A stretch of DNA of 64,000 nucleotides from a bacterium (GCA_024742475.1 JANSYI010000005.1:268147-332146); one strand, 5' to 3'; shown: positions 27,946 through 37,095, counted from the stretch's first letter. Numbers and translations are program-made. The notes: generated by a model from the sequence alone, not told the origin.

Positions 27946-29303
27946 AGACGAGACTGATGTTGAGCGGGCTGTTGCTCGCGGGGTGCCCTGACAACGGCGG
28001 TGGCTCTGGCATGGGTCCGGGCGAAGGAAGCGGCAGCTCCACGGGCCCGGGGTCCGACCCGACCTCTTCGTCGAGCACGGGTCCCGACGCCACGGATGCA
28101 ACGAGCACCACCGGCGCGCCCGGGGACGGCTCGTCGTCGGGGGGCGACTCCACCGACGGCTGGCCCGATCCGAAGCCGCCGCTGGAGTGTCCGGACGAGT
28201 ACAACTGCAACGCCGACCAGGACCTCGACGCGTTCCCGCTCCAGTGTGACAACGCGCCCGACCACACCAACCCCGACCAAGGGGACATGGACTTCGACAG
28301 CATCGGTGACGTCGCCGACCTGTGCCCCACCATTCAGTCGCCGCAGAACACCGCCGACAGCGACCGCGACGGCGTGGGCAACGACTGCGATCTCTGCCCG
28401 CGGCCGGCCTCGGTCTACGCGGCGACCGGCGTGGGCAGCCTCTCGGCCGCGTTTGCGCACCGCTCGCTCCCCGACCAGGGTGACGCCGACGGGGACGGCA
28501 TCGGCGACGCGTGCGACAACTGCGTGCAAACCCCGAACTGCCTCGGCTACGGAGAGGACCTGGAACACGAGCTCGGCATCGTGCTCGACATCGAGGATCC
28601 ACAGTGCCAGGCCGACACCAACGGCGACTTCATCGGCGACGCCTGCGAAGGCACGATGCTCGATGGCGCGGCGGGGCCGGTCGGCATGGGTCCCAACGAC
28701 GACTTCGACCAAGACGGGCTGCGCAACGCCGAGGACGCGTGCGTGCGCCTGCCCGTCGCGAACCCTAGCGGCGCGCATCTCGACTCCGACCAGGACGGTC
28801 TGGGCGATCGCTGCGACAACTGCCCGTTCACGCCGAACCCGGACCAAACCGACGCCGACTCCGACTCGGTCGGAGATGCATGCGAAGAAGCGGCCTGCGC
28901 CGAGCGAGCCAACCCGCGCCCGTTCGGCTTCTTTGACGCGGCTGCGGGTGGGTGGTGCTGCACGACGGCCTATCGCGGCGAGCCGCTGTTCGATCCCGAC
29001 GGCAACCCTCTCGATGTGACCGATCTACCCCCGCTCGGGGTTGGCGTCTTGGAGCTCCCGCCCGGCTGCGACGGCGAGGGTCAACCGCTCACCTTGGACG
29101 ACGTCGACTCCGACGAAGCGCTCTGGGAGCACATGTGCCTGCTACCGCAATGGGACCAAGACTACGACGCGCTCCCCGACACGTGCGACCTCTGCAGATG
29201 GGCGTTCGACCCCACCAACGCGCCGTTCGTCGACGACAGCGGCATGACGTGGCCGAACGACGGAGCCGTCTGCAACGGCGAGTACCACTGCTCGGCCGAC
29301 TGA
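27942..29303 (+). CDS. Thrombospondin type 3 repeat lipoprotein
   Basis: A 453-residue protein: signal peptide with LLLAGC, a Gly/Ser/Thr linker, then repeated D.D.DG.GD.CD.C segments of thrombospondin type 3 type, which bind calcium. Cysteine spacing (CDNC, CDLC, CEE) is regular through the middle 200 residues, and the last 100 residues have a separate C-rich segment with CDLCRWAFDP. It starts by ATGA overlap with the RCC1 gene and is the last gene of the operon. A calcium-stabilised surface protein is the best description. Confidence 0.85.
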   Translation: MKTRLMLSGLLLAGCPDNGGGSGMGPGEGSGSSTGPGSDPTSSSSTGPDATDATSTTGAPGDGSSSGGDSTDGWPDPKPPLECPDEYNCNADQDLDAFPLQCDNAPDHTNPDQGDMDFDSIGDVADLCPTIQSPQNTADSDRDGVGNDCDLCPRPASVYAATGVGSLSAAFAHRSLPDQGDADGDGIGDACDNCVQTPNCLGYGEDLEHELGIVLDIEDPQCQADTNGDFIGDACEGTMLDGAAGPVGMGPNDDFDQDGLRNAEDACVRLPVANPSGAHLDSDQDGLGDRCDNCPFTPNPDQTDADSDSVGDACEEAACAERANPRPFGFFDAAAGGWCCTTAYRGEPLFDPDGNPLDVTDLPPLGVGVLELPPGCDGEGQPLTLDDVDSDEALWEHMCLLPQWDQDYDALPDTCDLCRWAFDPTNAPFVDDSGMTWPNDGAVCNGEYHCSAD

Positions 29304-29342
29304 CGTGCTTGCCCCCGTGGTGAACCGGCCGCCGCCGACTGG

Positions 29343-31067
29343 TCACTCCCAGTTGTGGCCTTCGAAGTCGCCCGCGAGGGCATGCCAGTAGATCTCGCGC
29401 CAAGTGTAGAGGCGCTCTCCAGTCGGCTCACCGCCCTCGTATCCGGCCCTCGTGTACGTCCCGCCGGTGTACTCGCGGTTGTCGAAGGTCAGCCCGTCGA
29501 TGGTGAAGAACTCGGGCTGCTCCGTTGCATCGACGATGCCGTGGGTGTCCTCGAAAGCGTCCGCGATGTGGTTGTCGTTGTCGTCGGCAGGGACCGGGCC
29601 GCTGCTCAGCTCCGGGGGCGTGCCATCGAAGACTCCCGGCGTCCCATCCCCGTCGAGATAGTGCTGCACGAGTCTCTCATCGACCGAGTCACGGGGAGAG
29701 GCGCCGACGTGGGGCAAGATGGAGTCGAGGCTCGCCGCCTCGGCCACGAGGTCGCCGCGGAGGTCGGTCTCCAGGTAGGGCGTGTCATGCAGATACTCGT
29801 CGACGTTGGCGGTCTCGACCGCGCCCTTGGGCAAGATGTTGTCCGAGACGTGCACGTAGGTCTCGCTGGGCGTGCCCTGACCGAGCGTCTCACCTCGCAC
29901 GAAACCACTGGCGTAGGGTGGATCCTGCTCGCTGCTGAGGGTCCAGACATTGCCGCTCACGCGCACCTTTCCACCAAGCGCGAGTCCGATCGTCCCGCGG
30001 GTGTGGTGAATGATGTTGTTGATGCTCTCGTACTGCTGCACGTCGTGGGGGATATCGTCAGGGTAGTTCGCGATCGGGTTCCGCTCGTTGTTGGACACCC
30101 ACAGGTTTCGGTAGAAGGTGACGCTGTGGGCTCCTCGGTAGAGGAGCGAGCCGCGGGTCGATTCTCCGAGGAGCGAGGCTTGGACCGTGAAGTCGTGGGC
30201 GATCTCGTTTGGGTCTCCGCTAGCCGCTTCGTCTCCGGAGAACGAGATGTTCATCTCATTGACGTCGGGGACGGAGCTCGGCCAGGTGAACGAGCAATGG
30301 TCGACGATGACGTTGGTCAGCGCGGAGCCACGGTTGCGTGCGATGACGCGGAGGTTCGACACGACGTTGCTGCCGCGGAATCGGACGTGGCGCCAGATCC
30401 CCTCTCCCGCTCGGCTCTCCACGCCGCCCTCGTCACTGTAGACGGCGATCCCGTCTCCGGGCGCGGTCTGTCCGAGGACGGTGTAGTTGTCGTCGGAAAT
30501 GTAGATCGTGGAGCCGAAGTCGATGGTGCCGCCGACCTCGAACACGATGATCCGCGGTCCATCCGCGGTGAGGGCCTCGCGGAACGAGCCCGGCCCGCTG
30601 GCGTCGGTATTGGTGACGGGAATGATGGTGCCCCCACGCCCTCCGACCGTGTAGCGGGCGTAGCCGTGGGCGGTCGGGAAGGCCTTGCGCTCGCCCAACA
30701 CGACGGCCTCACCTTTGCCCTCCCCGTCCGTATCATCCGTGCCGGTGTCACCGACGGTCTCGTTGCCACTTCCGCTGTCCCCGTCGCTGGTCGATGCCCC
30801 GTCGATGGGAACGCAGCGGTCGCTCATGCAGACCAGCCCCGCGTTGCAAGTCGAGTTGCCGTAGCAGGGGCAGTCCAACTCGCCATCGGTACACCCCCCC
30901 GATGTTGCGTCGGCTCGACCCGACGACGACTCCACCGCGGACCCCGTCGACGATGCCGAGCCCGAGCCCGAGCCCGAGGTCCCGCAGGCGCCAAGACCTA
31001 GGGCGGAAGCCCCAAAGAGCAGCACGCGCGCGAGCGGAGAGCAGAGCGATTCCTTCGAACCCTTCAT
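29343..31067 (-). CDS. Pectate-lyase-like lipoprotein (right-handed beta-helix)
   Basis: A 574-residue protein from the ATG at 31067 (ATG at 31085 also possible). Signal peptide and lipobox LGLGAC, a Ser/Gly linker and a Cys-rich stretch (ELDCPCYGNSTCNAGLVCM), then a beta-helix typical of the PL1 pectate lyase family: VGGRGGTIIPVTN..ASGPGSFREAL, IIVFEVGGTIDF, IYISDDNYTVLGQTAPGDGI, RHVRFRG, and DHCSFTW. The family's polygalacturonate-cleaving activity is not assured, because proteins of this subgroup in soil bacteria act on varied acidic polysaccharides. Divergent from the gene at 31272. Confidence 0.8.
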   Translation of the reverse strand: MKGSKESLCSPLARVLLFGASALGLGACGTSGSGSGSASSTGSAVESSSGRADATSGGCTDGELDCPCYGNSTCNAGLVCMSDRCVPIDGASTSDGDSGSGNETVGDTGTDDTDGEGKGEAVVLGERKAFPTAHGYARYTVGGRGGTIIPVTNTDASGPGSFREALTADGPRIIVFEVGGTIDFGSTIYISDDNYTVLGQTAPGDGIAVYSDEGGVESRAGEGIWRHVRFRGSNVVSNLRVIARNRGSALTNVIVDHCSFTWPSSVPDVNEMNISFSGDEAASGDPNEIAHDFTVQASLLGESTRGSLLYRGAHSVTFYRNLWVSNNERNPIANYPDDIPHDVQQYESINNIIHHTRGTIGLALGGKVRVSGNVWTLSSEQDPPYASGFVRGETLGQGTPSETYVHVSDNILPKGAVETANVDEYLHDTPYLETDLRGDLVAEAASLDSILPHVGASPRDSVDERLVQHYLDGDGTPGVFDGTPPELSSGPVPADDNDNHIADAFEDTHGIVDATEQPEFFTIDGLTFDNREYTGGTYTRAGYEGGEPTGERLYTWREIYWHALAGDFEGHNWE

Positions 31068-31271
31068 GCTCGGACTGTCGCTCATGTGGCACCCAGTGTC
31101 GACGGCGAAGATCGGAAGCTACGTTATCGTTGCGTCACGTCGAGTGCCCCTCGCTGCCACGGAGACCAATCGCGACGCGCAACGGCGAGCCGCATTCAGC
31201 GCGGGACCAAGATACCTGATGTCGCCGTCGCGGAGTTTGCAGCCGACCGCTGGCTGCTAATCTTCGGCACG

Positions 31272-31841
31272 ATGCTGGAGCCTTCGTTTCCCAGCCCATC
31301 GCTCGAGCTCTCGTCCCTGACGTTCGAGTGGGACGACTACGATACCGAGGCATTTCTCGATGGTCTCGCGGGCGAGCATCGGCCGGTCGTCGGCGAGTTC
31401 GAGGGGTCGCCCCTAGACGCGCGGCTCGCCTACGGACTGCTGGTCGTCGAGTGGCTCGTACGCACGGTGGGCTGGCACGAGCGCCCCGAAGTCGCGGAGG
31501 TCATCACCAGCGGCTGGGACCGTGAGACCTCTGAGTTCGACGAGGAGAGTGATCCGCCCGACCACGCGATCGAGTGCGCCTTGCTCATCGTCGAGAACCT
31601 GCTCATCGGCATCTACGACGACACCATCGAGGGCACATTCGAGAACGGAGGATTCTACGAACTCACCAGCCTCGAGGCCCTCGTCCTTCACGTCATCCCC
31701 ACCGAGGAGCGCCCGTCCTTCGAGGCGTTTTGCCGACGGGCGTGGACCGCCGCCAACGCGCTCGTCGAGGGTCCCGGCACGGAGCCAAGCGACGATCCGC
31801 CGTCCCGTGAAGATGCGGTGCGACGGTTGCTCGCCGCGTGA
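31272..31841 (+). CDS. Hypothetical protein, 189 aa
   Basis: Not recognised. Acidic, soluble, helical; the start is taken at the ATG at 31272 (MLEPSFPSPSLELSSL) because the upstream frame is Arg-rich. Notable segments are LAYGLLVVEWLVRTVGWHERPEVAEVI and ECALLIVENLLIGIYDD, which suggest an all-helical fold. No signal peptide. It lies alone between a divergent lipoprotein gene and a zone of gene fragments. Confidence 0.6.
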   Translation: MLEPSFPSPSLELSSLTFEWDDYDTEAFLDGLAGEHRPVVGEFEGSPLDARLAYGLLVVEWLVRTVGWHERPEVAEVITSGWDRETSEFDEESDPPDHAIECALLIVENLLIGIYDDTIEGTFENGGFYELTSLEALVLHVIPTEERPSFEAFCRRAWTAANALVEGPGTEPSDDPPSREDAVRRLLAA

Positions 31842-31876
31842 CGGTCGCCGGCGATTCCGGGGTGGAGCTGTGCTGA

Positions 31877-32143
31877 ATGCCGCTCGCCGTCACGCACACC
31901 TACCGCTACGCGCGACCCTCCGTGCGCGCTGCCGACCGCCTGCGCCTGTCGAGTTCCGCGGGTGGAGGGGTTCCCAGCTGCTGAGGGATGTACGTGCGGG
32001 CTGACGTGTCGCAGGCGGCACTCGACGCAGACGCGCTGCGGCTGGGCACCACCAACGTCGACTTCAACGACGGCATGCGGGCCGCGCTCGCCCGCATTCC
32101 CGACGGGTTCTACCCGCCCACCTCGCTCCGCCGCACATGGTAG
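31877..32143 (+). pseudogene. SWIM zinc-finger family gene remnant
   Basis: One frame runs from ATG 31877 to TAG 32143. The start MPLAVTHTYRYARPSV and the later GTTNVDFNDGMRAALARI are landmarks I know from the N-terminal part of bacterial SWIM zinc-finger proteins. In intact members a Cys-Cys-Gly precedes the second segment; here the second Cys codon is TGA, so the frame is interrupted. About 70 residues normally found between the two landmarks, and the whole C-terminus with the SWIM zinc finger, are missing. The end runs into a copied piece of mcrC. Confidence 0.65.
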
Positions 32144-32167
32144 AGCAGCGTCGAATCCGGGCAGCCG
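32139..32167. repeat. 29-bp duplicate of mcrC interior
   Basis: These 29 bases are identical to 32617-32645 inside mcrC (the codons for CPDSTLLYP). The copy directly follows the SWIM remnant. About 20 bases before it also resemble the acnA 3' end (CACCTCGCTCCG versus CACCTTGCTCCG). This marks repeated illegitimate recombination in the zone. Confidence 0.8.
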
Positions 32168-32176
32168 CGGACTCGA

Positions 32177-32377
32177 TCAGTCTTCGAAGATGTCGTCGGC
32201 TGAGGCTGCCGTCGCCGCGCGGACGAGCCAGTGATCGAGGGTCTCAGCGCTGCTGCAGTCCTCGATGCGGCGTCGCACGTCGTCGCTCACGTGGAGCTTG
32301 CGAGCCGCCAGGACCATGAGAATGGAGTTCGCGATGCCTTTGGCGCGGCCTTCTTCGATGCCCTCGACGTGTTGAGG
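32177..32377 (-). pseudogene. C-terminal fragment of an Rpn/PD-(D/E)XK-like gene
   Basis: A 66-codon open frame with no start, entered right after an in-frame TAA at 32378-32380. It reads PQHVEGIEEGRAKGIANSIL, then LAARKLHVSDDVRRRI, then TLDHWLVRAATAASADDIFED and a stop. This is the conserved C-terminus of the family represented at the left window edge (E.G...G....L...L..R.L.......I..C.....L..W...A..A.....). Only the helical tail remains, without the nuclease core. Confidence 0.65.
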
Positions 32378-32403
32378 TTAGAGGAGTCGGCGCCAGGACT
32401 GTG

Positions 32404-32471
32404 CCGCCCGAAGGCCGCGCTACTCCCCCACCTTGCTCCGCAGCACATACTGCAGAATCCCCCCATGCCGG
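32404..32471 (-). repeat. Partial copy of the acnA 3' end (left repeat)
   Basis: The 43 bases 32429-32471 match 38146-38188, the end of acnA, at 41 positions; weaker similarity with two small gaps extends about 25 bases further. The encoded peptide is [13 protein letters not shown]. The two copies are direct repeats about 5.7 kb apart and enclose mcrBC and the gene-poor stretch to its right. Confidence 0.8.
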
Positions 32472-32473
32472 GC

Positions 32474-33691
32474 TCAGAGGTCGAGCAGCTGGCGCAGCTG
32501 CGTCTCCGCGGCCGATCGAGAATACGCGCCGCCCGCGACCAGGTCGACGAACGCCACGCGACAGCCGTGCTCCTTCTCGATGAAGCCGCCGCGATGGCCT
32601 CGCGTGGGGTCGCCGGGGTAGAGCAGCGTCGAATCCGGGCAGCCGAAGAGTTCGTTGTAGGCGAACATCTGCTGGAGGTCTCCGCTCGCGGGCCGGTCGT
32701 TGGGCGGACGCTTCCACTTGGTGTCGACGACGAGCCTGGGGGTTTGGCCGTCGTAGAGCACGGCGTCGGGACGAATGCTGCGAGCCGAAGAACCGACGGC
32801 CTTCCAGAAGGGGCGGGAGTCTTGGCCGCGCACGGTGACGTGCTCAGGTGCGATCCGCCGCAGGAGCGCGAGGACGTAGCGCTCCCAGAGCGCGTTCATG
32901 TCGAGCATCAATGAGAACACCTCTGTCCGTCCGTGCGCGAGGTCGGGACGATGGTGGCGAAGGATCAGCGCGGCAAGGGTGAGCGCCTCGGCGTAGCGGA
33001 CGGTGTTGCGGCCGAGGCGAAGCCTGGCGAGCGCAGGGAGGTCGACGCAGGGCTGCACGTGATCGGGAAAGGCGAGGAGTACCCGGTCCACCTCGGCGCG
33101 CGTCGTGGACGACAGCGGGATGTGCCGAACGACCTCGAGAGCGGCGCGCAGGGTCGAGTTGGGCAGCGTGTTCTGATCGAAGACGGCTTGCTCGGTGAAG
33201 GAGAAGTGGGGGCGCGCGGCGTTCTTGCGGAGCTGCTGGTCGAGCAGCAGGCGCCCTCGGAAGACGGGCCGGTTCCGCTGAACGCGGCGGTAACCCTTGG
33301 CGAGGCCCTCACGCAGGATTCGGTCCGTCAGGCCAACGAAGTGCAGAACGTAGAGTTCGAGTAGCGACGCGTCGCGCGTGCGCAGCTGAGCCTCGGTGGA
33401 CCGGTTGAGGCGAAGGCTGCCGACGATCCGAAGCATGTCGATCAACGCGTCACGCCACGGCGCCTCGCCGCCGGCGTCCTTGTCGGCCTTGGGGAGGACC
33501 TCGATGGCAAGACCCCCGACCTGAAGGAAGCCGACGTAGTGGCGAAAGCGAATCTTGCGGTGTCCGGCGCGAAAGTAGTCGCCGCCTTCGGCGTCGTTGA
33601 AGGCGAGCAGCGCGTGAAACTGCCGGTCGTTCAGCTCTCGTCCGCACCGCAGCACACCGTGCTCGAAGACCCTAATCGTCTTCTGCTTCAT
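32474..33691 (-). CDS. mcrC: McrC-like nuclease subunit of McrBC restriction system
   Basis: A 405-residue McrC. The N-terminal half is the partner-binding part (IRVFEHGVLRCG, then RHYVGFLQVGGLAIEVLPKAD); LLELYVLHFVGL and GYRRVQRNRPVFRGRLLLDQQLRKN are conserved family segments. The C-terminal PD-(D/E)XK core has SIRPDAVLYDGQTPRLVVDTKWK, the D...DxK variant typical of McrC. It cleaves DNA when recruited by McrB, usually at modified-cytosine sites. The start overlaps the mcrB stop by 20 bases. The stop lies just before the acnA-tail duplicate, so the last residues may differ from the ancestral end. Confidence 0.9.
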   Translation of the reverse strand: MKQKTIRVFEHGVLRCGRELNDRQFHALLAFNDAEGGDYFRAGHRKIRFRHYVGFLQVGGLAIEVLPKADKDAGGEAPWRDALIDMLRIVGSLRLNRSTEAQLRTRDASLLELYVLHFVGLTDRILREGLAKGYRRVQRNRPVFRGRLLLDQQLRKNAARPHFSFTEQAVFDQNTLPNSTLRAALEVVRHIPLSSTTRAEVDRVLLAFPDHVQPCVDLPALARLRLGRNTVRYAEALTLAALILRHHRPDLAHGRTEVFSLMLDMNALWERYVLALLRRIAPEHVTVRGQDSRPFWKAVGSSARSIRPDAVLYDGQTPRLVVDTKWKRPPNDRPASGDLQQMFAYNELFGCPDSTLLYPGDPTRGHRGGFIEKEHGCRVAFVDLVAGGAYSRSAAETQLRQLLDL

Positions 33692-36173
33692 CGCCGTAGA
33701 TCCGCCGGAACGATCGGTTGGTCCAGTTGCTGGCCGGGGTCAGCTCGTAGATGGGGCGGTCGGTGAGTTCCTCGAACGCTTCGTGGTCGAACTTGGCGAA
33801 TGCAACCTCGGCGTCGATGCGCTTGACGAACTCGGACCCGAGCACGAGGCCGATCTGCCCCCAGTCGCCGAAGAAGTACTCGCGCAGCAAGGGGATGACC
33901 TTGTTGGCGAAGACGGCCTTGAGGTCGTCGAGATCTCCATCCTCGCGCAGGCCGGTGAAGTAGGCGTGGCCGATCATGTGGTCACGGTCGAGGAGCTTGG
34001 CGATGCGCCTGTTGATGGTCCGAAGCATCTGCCCGATGTGAATGCCGCCGGGGAGCTCGAAGTCGACGACGTTGGGATCGGGAGCGCACTCGACGAAGGT
34101 GAAGCGGCGCCGAAGCGCGCTATCGAGGGCTTCGACGCTGCGGTCGGCGGTGTTCATGGTTCCGACGAGATGCAGGTTGGGCGGGACGCCGAACCGACTC
34201 TTGGAGTACGGGAGGGTGACGATGACCTCGTGCGTCTCGCCAAGCCGCTTGTCCTCCTCGAGTAGGGTGATCAGCTCGCCGAGAATGCTCGCGACGTTGC
34301 CGCGGTTGATCTCGTCGATGAACAGGGCGTAGGGCGGCGCGCCCGCGAAGAGCTTGGCGCGTTCGCCCTGCGTGGCCGCGCACAGCTCGTCGATGCTGCC
34401 CTCCCACCCGGCGAGCCGGATCGCGTTGCGCACGGCCGTCTTGAAGACACCGTCCTCGAGCGCGTACGCGACGCCGCCTTCGGACTCGTCGCCGAGCACA
34501 GGCCGGAGGCCCTCGAGAAAATCCTCGTAGGCGTAGGACTGGTGAAACGTGACGAAGGTGAAGTCGCGGGAATAGGTGCGCTTGGCGTTCGCCGCTCGGA
34601 CGGCATCGAGCTCGGCGCGAAGCTCTCGCAGCGACTCTGGGCGCTTGGGTTCGAACCGCCAGATGCTGTCCTCGCTCTTGTCGAAGACGAGCTCTCCGCT
34701 GCGCTGGGCGTAGTTGACGGTGGTGCTCTCCTTGACGGTGTGGCTCTGCATGGTGCCCCAGATCCTGTTGGAGAGCGGGGTCTTGCCAGTGCCGGCGGCG
34801 TGTTTGGCCTTGGGGAAGCGATGGTGCCGAAGCTCATCGACGGTGGCGGTGTCGAGCTCGTCGAGCGCGAGCATGAGAACCTCGAACCAGGTCCGCCCGG
34901 CGATGAACTCATCCTCGTTGAGCTTGGGTCTGCCTTCATCGAGCCGACGCGTGAACTTCTTCTGGAACTCGGTGGAGATCTTGAAGGTCTTGCCGGTTCC
35001 GGGGGGCCCGTAGAGGATGACGTTCCTCGGACCGCGCTCCTCGGCATCGGACTCGCTCGCGGCGACCTCGAGTTCCTCGCCAAACAGGTCGGCGATCACA
35101 TCGGGCCGCTTCACGGGGACGACGGTGTCGTGCCACGAACCGGCGCCGCTCCCTGATGGAGCCTTGCCGCGATACAGCGGGATGTCGAGCCGCTGCAAGG
35201 CGAGCGTTCGCTCGTCTTGGTCCACGGAGGTCACCTCGCCGAGGTAGTGCACGACGAGATCGTGGGTGCCACCGTAGCCCTTGATCGCAACCCAGTCTCC
35301 GGGCTGGATCCTGCAGAATCGATCCCAGGCTCGCTTGCCGGCGGGTTTCTTGGCGTCGGGGCCCCACCCGATCGTCCACCGGTCGTTGGCGACGAAGTCC
35401 TTCAAGCTTTCCTGGTCCCCGAAGCCAAGCCCCCAGTAGTGGCGGTCGGCGGAGGCACGCTCGCCTGCGTCGTCATCACCGTCGGACCCCTCCGACTCGC
35501 CCTGTACTTCGGAGATCTCGGGCAGCTCGAACAGCGGCGTGCCGCGCTCGCGGGTTCGCTGAGGATCGAAGAAGTCGAGCTTGTGCAGAGTGAGCCGCAC
35601 GACCCGCTCGAACGCCTTGTCCGCGCTGGGAACGGGCTCACATGTCGGGGGAATGATGCGGCAGAGCTCGACGCGCGACGAGGAGACCAGCGGCATGCCG
35701 CTGTCGGAGAGGACCTGCTTGAGAAGCTCGCCGTACCCCTCGGTGGTCTTCACCCACTTCCCCCGCTTCGCCATCCTGGCCGAGCCATAGATCTTGACCT
35801 CCTCCCCATCCGCCGCGTCCCCGATCTGCGCCCGCACATTCGCCCACAAGAGCTCACGCGTCGTCCCCTTGAGCCAGACCTGCAGCCCGATGGCCTCCTT
35901 GTACTTGCCCGCCTTGTACTGGAAGAACCACGCCCGAACCGTGAAGCCCGCAGAGCCCCCTGGCCATGTGCAGCGCACCTCGCACGTATCGGGCCACGGC
36001 CCGCCCTCTTCGGGTGTAAGCCCGGCGAGCTCGTCGCGCGGCCACTCTTGGGGTGTACGGGAGACCTCGTAGGCGACCTCGTGCTCACCGACCTTGACCG
36101 TGCCCGGGCGCGCGCTTGCGAGGATGTTGCGGACGGTGGTGAGGGCGAGAAGGTTCGCGTCTGCTCTGGGCAT
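33672..36173 (-). CDS. mcrB: McrB-like AAA+ GTPase of McrBC restriction system with EVE/PUA-like reader domain
   Basis: An 833-residue protein from the ATG at 36173; the open frame upstream is Pro/Trp-rich and non-coding in character. Residues about 1-240 are an unassigned N-terminal domain. About 245-360 (HYWGLGFGDQESLKDFV, FCRIQPGDWVAIKGY, LVVHYLGEV) resemble an EVE/PUA-like modified-base reader. The AAA+ module has LYGPPGTGKTF as Walker A, YALFIDEINRGN as Walker B, and GTMNTADRSVEALDSALRRRF as sensor region, the pattern of McrB GTPases. With McrC it forms a modification-dependent restriction complex, probably recognising modified cytosine; the modification cannot be deduced. Confidence 0.9.
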   Translation of the reverse strand: MPRADANLLALTTVRNILASARPGTVKVGEHEVAYEVSRTPQEWPRDELAGLTPEEGGPWPDTCEVRCTWPGGSAGFTVRAWFFQYKAGKYKEAIGLQVWLKGTTRELLWANVRAQIGDAADGEEVKIYGSARMAKRGKWVKTTEGYGELLKQVLSDSGMPLVSSSRVELCRIIPPTCEPVPSADKAFERVVRLTLHKLDFFDPQRTRERGTPLFELPEISEVQGESEGSDGDDDAGERASADRHYWGLGFGDQESLKDFVANDRWTIGWGPDAKKPAGKRAWDRFCRIQPGDWVAIKGYGGTHDLVVHYLGEVTSVDQDERTLALQRLDIPLYRGKAPSGSGAGSWHDTVVPVKRPDVIADLFGEELEVAASESDAEERGPRNVILYGPPGTGKTFKISTEFQKKFTRRLDEGRPKLNEDEFIAGRTWFEVLMLALDELDTATVDELRHHRFPKAKHAAGTGKTPLSNRIWGTMQSHTVKESTTVNYAQRSGELVFDKSEDSIWRFEPKRPESLRELRAELDAVRAANAKRTYSRDFTFVTFHQSYAYEDFLEGLRPVLGDESEGGVAYALEDGVFKTAVRNAIRLAGWEGSIDELCAATQGERAKLFAGAPPYALFIDEINRGNVASILGELITLLEEDKRLGETHEVIVTLPYSKSRFGVPPNLHLVGTMNTADRSVEALDSALRRRFTFVECAPDPNVVDFELPGGIHIGQMLRTINRRIAKLLDRDHMIGHAYFTGLREDGDLDDLKAVFANKVIPLLREYFFGDWGQIGLVLGSEFVKRIDAEVAFAKFDHEAFEELTDRPIYELTPASNWTNRSFRRIYGDEAEDD

Positions 36174-36385
36174 GGGGGTGGAGAGGCTATCCTGGCGCCA
36201 AGGATGCGGCCAGCCTGAGAGCGGTGATGTCAGCCGAGGAAGGAGAGAAGGTCTGGCCGGCCAGATCGGCGGCTGCGTCCCCATACTAGATGGACAGCCT
36301 CATATCGAGAGCAATTCGGCGCCGATCTCGGAGCGCGCCTCCGGGCAGGCACGCTCCGAGAACCGACGTCACGAGTAAGACCGGG

Positions 36386-36517
36386 TTATGCCCGGGCCTT
36401 CAGAAGCGCCATGAGGTACTCCCGAAGATGAAAAGCCACCGATCTCCCCCCGACATCACGAATGACAACGGGTTTGCCGCAGTGGCAGCGACGCTTTTTG
36501 CATGGATAGGTCCGCAC
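36386..36517 (-). CDS. Small Cys-rich (zinc-ribbon-like) protein, 43 aa
   Basis: Starts with GTG at 36517, with the strong Shine-Dalgarno AGGAGGTG six bases upstream, and ends at TAA 36386. The peptide opens MRTYPCKKRRCHCGKPVVI and closes HLREYLMALLKARA. The C-x4-C-x-C cluster with a nearby His could bind a metal. It is too short for most gene finders and lies in an otherwise decayed stretch, but the ribosome site and codon pattern are convincing. Possibly a small transcription or defence accessory protein; no family recognised. Confidence 0.55.
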   Translation of the reverse strand: MRTYPCKKRRCHCGKPVVIRDVGGRSVAFHLREYLMALLKARA

Positions 36518-36586
36518 AAGGACACCTCCTCAAGAAGACGAGCGTCAGCCTTGACCCCAAGCGTATACACGTGCATTGTTCGTCTG

Positions 36587-36784
36587 CTACAAGCGGGCAA
36601 CGCAGCGCTCTTTCGCGAGGCTGATCTGTTCGAGTAGGCTCTCCACCGAACGCTTCCGGCCTCGGTGGGGGGTCCTACGAATTTGGGCTTGCTGTGTTCC
36701 TAGCCTGTTAGATTCTGCTCCTGCGGGACCGATAGTCCGAACGGCGAACTGAGAGTTGCTCTTCGGTGGCGCATCTACAGGCAT
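36587..36784 (-). CDS. Small hypothetical protein, 65 aa
   Basis: ATG at 36784, stop at 36587, same direction and 69 bases upstream of the Cys-rich small gene. The C-terminal part (RGRKRSVESLLEQISLAKERCVARL) is basic and helical; the first 40 residues are polar and low in structure. No clear ribosome site. Local GC is lower than in the neighbourhood, which fits acquired DNA. It may be real or chance. Confidence 0.35.
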   Translation of the reverse strand: MPVDAPPKSNSQFAVRTIGPAGAESNRLGTQQAQIRRTPHRGRKRSVESLLEQISLAKERCVARL

Positions 36785-37095
36785 ACAACAAAAATTCCCT
36801 TAATTCGCGTCTCGCCGGAGGGGATTTCGGGCGGGAGTTCGCCACTTCTAACTGTTTTTAGTTGCACCGAACCGAAGGCTGGAAGCGTGAAAAAGCCAAA
36901 TAATCCCAGAAGGTTCGGATCTCAGAGCGGGCTCAAGGGTCGGGATGTAGCACGTTGAGGGCTAAGTCCGACAACCCCACGGAGAATTCTCGGGAGTGCA
37001 GATCTCCCCCACTTGAGACAGTACTACTAGCAAGGAGAGGAGAAGAAGCGGGTCGCACCTCTTAGTCTGAGCGGACTCCTTCGACACCGTGCTCT
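36785..37095. other. Gene-poor, lower-GC stretch
   Basis: About 310 bases with stops in all frames and A/T-rich words (for example ACAAAAATTCCCTTAATTCG near 36787) that contrast with the flanks. I see no promoter, RNA gene or repeat that I can support. Confidence 0.5.

Noticed and set aside
29355..31001. 548-aa open frame opposite the pectate-lyase-like gene
   Set aside because: Antisense shadow with no recognisable domain and compositional bias; the opposite strand has signal peptide and PL1 motifs.
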